Shown here in pieces: positions 5,809-6,362 of a DNA stretch of 6,362 nt. The translations under genes and the position numbers were made by a program. This DNA is from Planctomycetota bacterium (GTDB lineage: Bacteria > Planctomycetota > Planctomycetia > Gemmatales > Gemmataceae). Location: the NCBI GenBank assembly GCA_018970845.1, contig JAGWVO010000213.1:1-6362 (forward strand), read 5' to 3'. The number at the start of each line of letters is the position of its first letter. Within the stretch, counting starts at the first letter, position 1. Below the pieces are notes generated by a model that saw only the letters and a list, made by a program, of their open reading frames with translations, had not been told where the DNA came from and ran no database searches.

Positions 5809-6362
5809 ATGACCAGTCTCGCCCAGGACGCCATCACCCTGTTCGTGGTCATCGACCCCGTGGGCACCGTTCCCCTGTTCCTGTCGCTCACGCGGCATCT
5901 CGATCCATTGGCCCGAAGGCATGTCGCCACGCGCTGCGTGATGGCGAGCGGCATCGTGCTTCTCATGTTCCTCGTGCTGGGCCATGGCCTGCTGGGCGCC
6001 TTGGGCATAGGCATTCCAGCCTTTCGCCTCGCCGGCGGCATCGTGGTGTTTCTTTTCGGACTGCAGATGATTTTCGAGACCGAGCAGAAGAACAAGACGG
6101 CGCACGGGGAATCAGGCCACGACCTGGCGATATTTCCCCTGGCCTTTCCTGCCGTCGCCGGACCGGCCGCGATGCTGACGGTGATCCTTGTCAGCGAACC
6201 CGGGCATTCCACCCTGGCCGGCCGCGTGGTGATCGGTTTCGTGCTCGCGGGAATCCTCGGCGTGGTTTGGCTGATGTTCCTGCTCGCCGAACCGATCCAG
6301 CGACTGCTGGGAAGGGCGGGCGCGAACCTCATTTCCCGGGTGCTGGGCATGCTTTTGGCGGC
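5809..6362 (+). CDS. MarC-family integral membrane protein (UPF0056), C-terminus cut by window edge
   Basis: A multi-pass inner-membrane protein of the MarC/UPF0056 family, whose function is unresolved; the old link of Escherichia coli MarC to multiple antibiotic resistance was not upheld. The frame is open for 184 codons and leaves the right edge. Family lengths near 200-220 suggest only about 15-35 residues are missing. Diagnostic segments are LFVVIDPVGTVPLFLSLT (11-28), the helix FRLAGGIVVFLFGLQMIF (72-89), a polar loop rich in Glu and Lys (about 90-104), FPLAFPAVAGPAA (109-121), and the conserved end ISRVLGMLLA (175-184). The IDPVG and FPAVAGP segments are the two matching re-entrant-like motifs typical of the family. 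The gene starts 25 bp after the esterase stop on the same strand, so an operon is likely. An internal promoter within the esterase cannot be excluded. Confidence 0.9.
   Translation, partial: MTSLAQDAITLFVVIDPVGTVPLFLSLTRHLDPLARRHVATRCVMASGIVLLMFLVLGHGLLGALGIGIPAFRLAGGIVVFLFGLQMIFETEQKNKTAHGESGHDLAIFPLAFPAVAGPAAMLTVILVSEPGHSTLAGRVVIGFVLAGILGVVWLMFLLAEPIQRLLGRAGANLISRVLGMLLA

Noticed and set aside
4680..6350. Open frame of about 556 codons on the minus strand covering both esterase and MarC genes
   Set aside because: It spans two clearly real plus-strand genes and their junction, is dominated by Arg, Ala, Pro and His, and has no family motif.
1..6362. Search for CRISPR repeats, tRNA or rRNA genes, insertion-sequence ends, and toxin-antitoxin or other defence gene pairs
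   Set aside because: Nothing was seen: no regularly spaced repeats, no cloverleaf-like sequence, no transposase, no small paired genes. The exonuclease alone is not evidence of a defence system.

Overview
The window is GC-rich chromosomal DNA with six protein genes and short intergenic gaps. Two proteins carry Sec-type signal peptides and Shine-Dalgarno-like sites precede the chosen starts, so it looks bacterial. The exported soluble-type enzymes and the MarC-family protein suggest a Gram-negative cell envelope. I cannot name a phylum from this sequence. There are no phage, transposon, plasmid, tRNA, rRNA or CRISPR signs.

Layout from left to right. (1) 1-976, minus: a drug-efflux-type MFS transporter whose C-terminal part lies beyond the left edge. 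(2) 1101-1919, plus: a stand-alone PolB-like 3'-5' exonuclease with all DEDDy residues, divergent from the MFS gene. (3) 1909-2811, minus: a complete beta-hydroxyacid dehydrogenase (3-hydroxyisobutyrate / tartronate semialdehyde / glyoxylate reductase superfamily). It converges on the exonuclease gene with an 11-bp overlap of the coding ends. (4) 2989-4539, plus: an exported, probably membrane-tethered purple-acid-phosphatase-like metallophosphoesterase with a Lys/Ala/Pro-rich linker and a C-terminal transmembrane helix. (5) 4701-5783, plus: a secreted alpha/beta-hydrolase of the esterase D type. (6) 5809 to the right edge, plus: a MarC-family inner-membrane protein, missing only its extreme C-terminus and probably co-transcribed with the esterase.

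The genes do not form one obvious pathway. The clearest grouping is on the right: two exported hydrolases on the same strand, then a membrane protein starting 25 bp after the esterase. The left half is a mosaic of single genes in alternating orientation, as in ordinary chromosomal housekeeping or accessory metabolism. I found no convincing new defence, mobile or RNA-based system. The items most worth a second look are the domain architecture of the phosphoesterase (with its Tyr-to-Asn change in a metal motif), the four-cysteine insertion region of the esterase, the overlapping convergent gene ends, and two strong intragenic hairpins.
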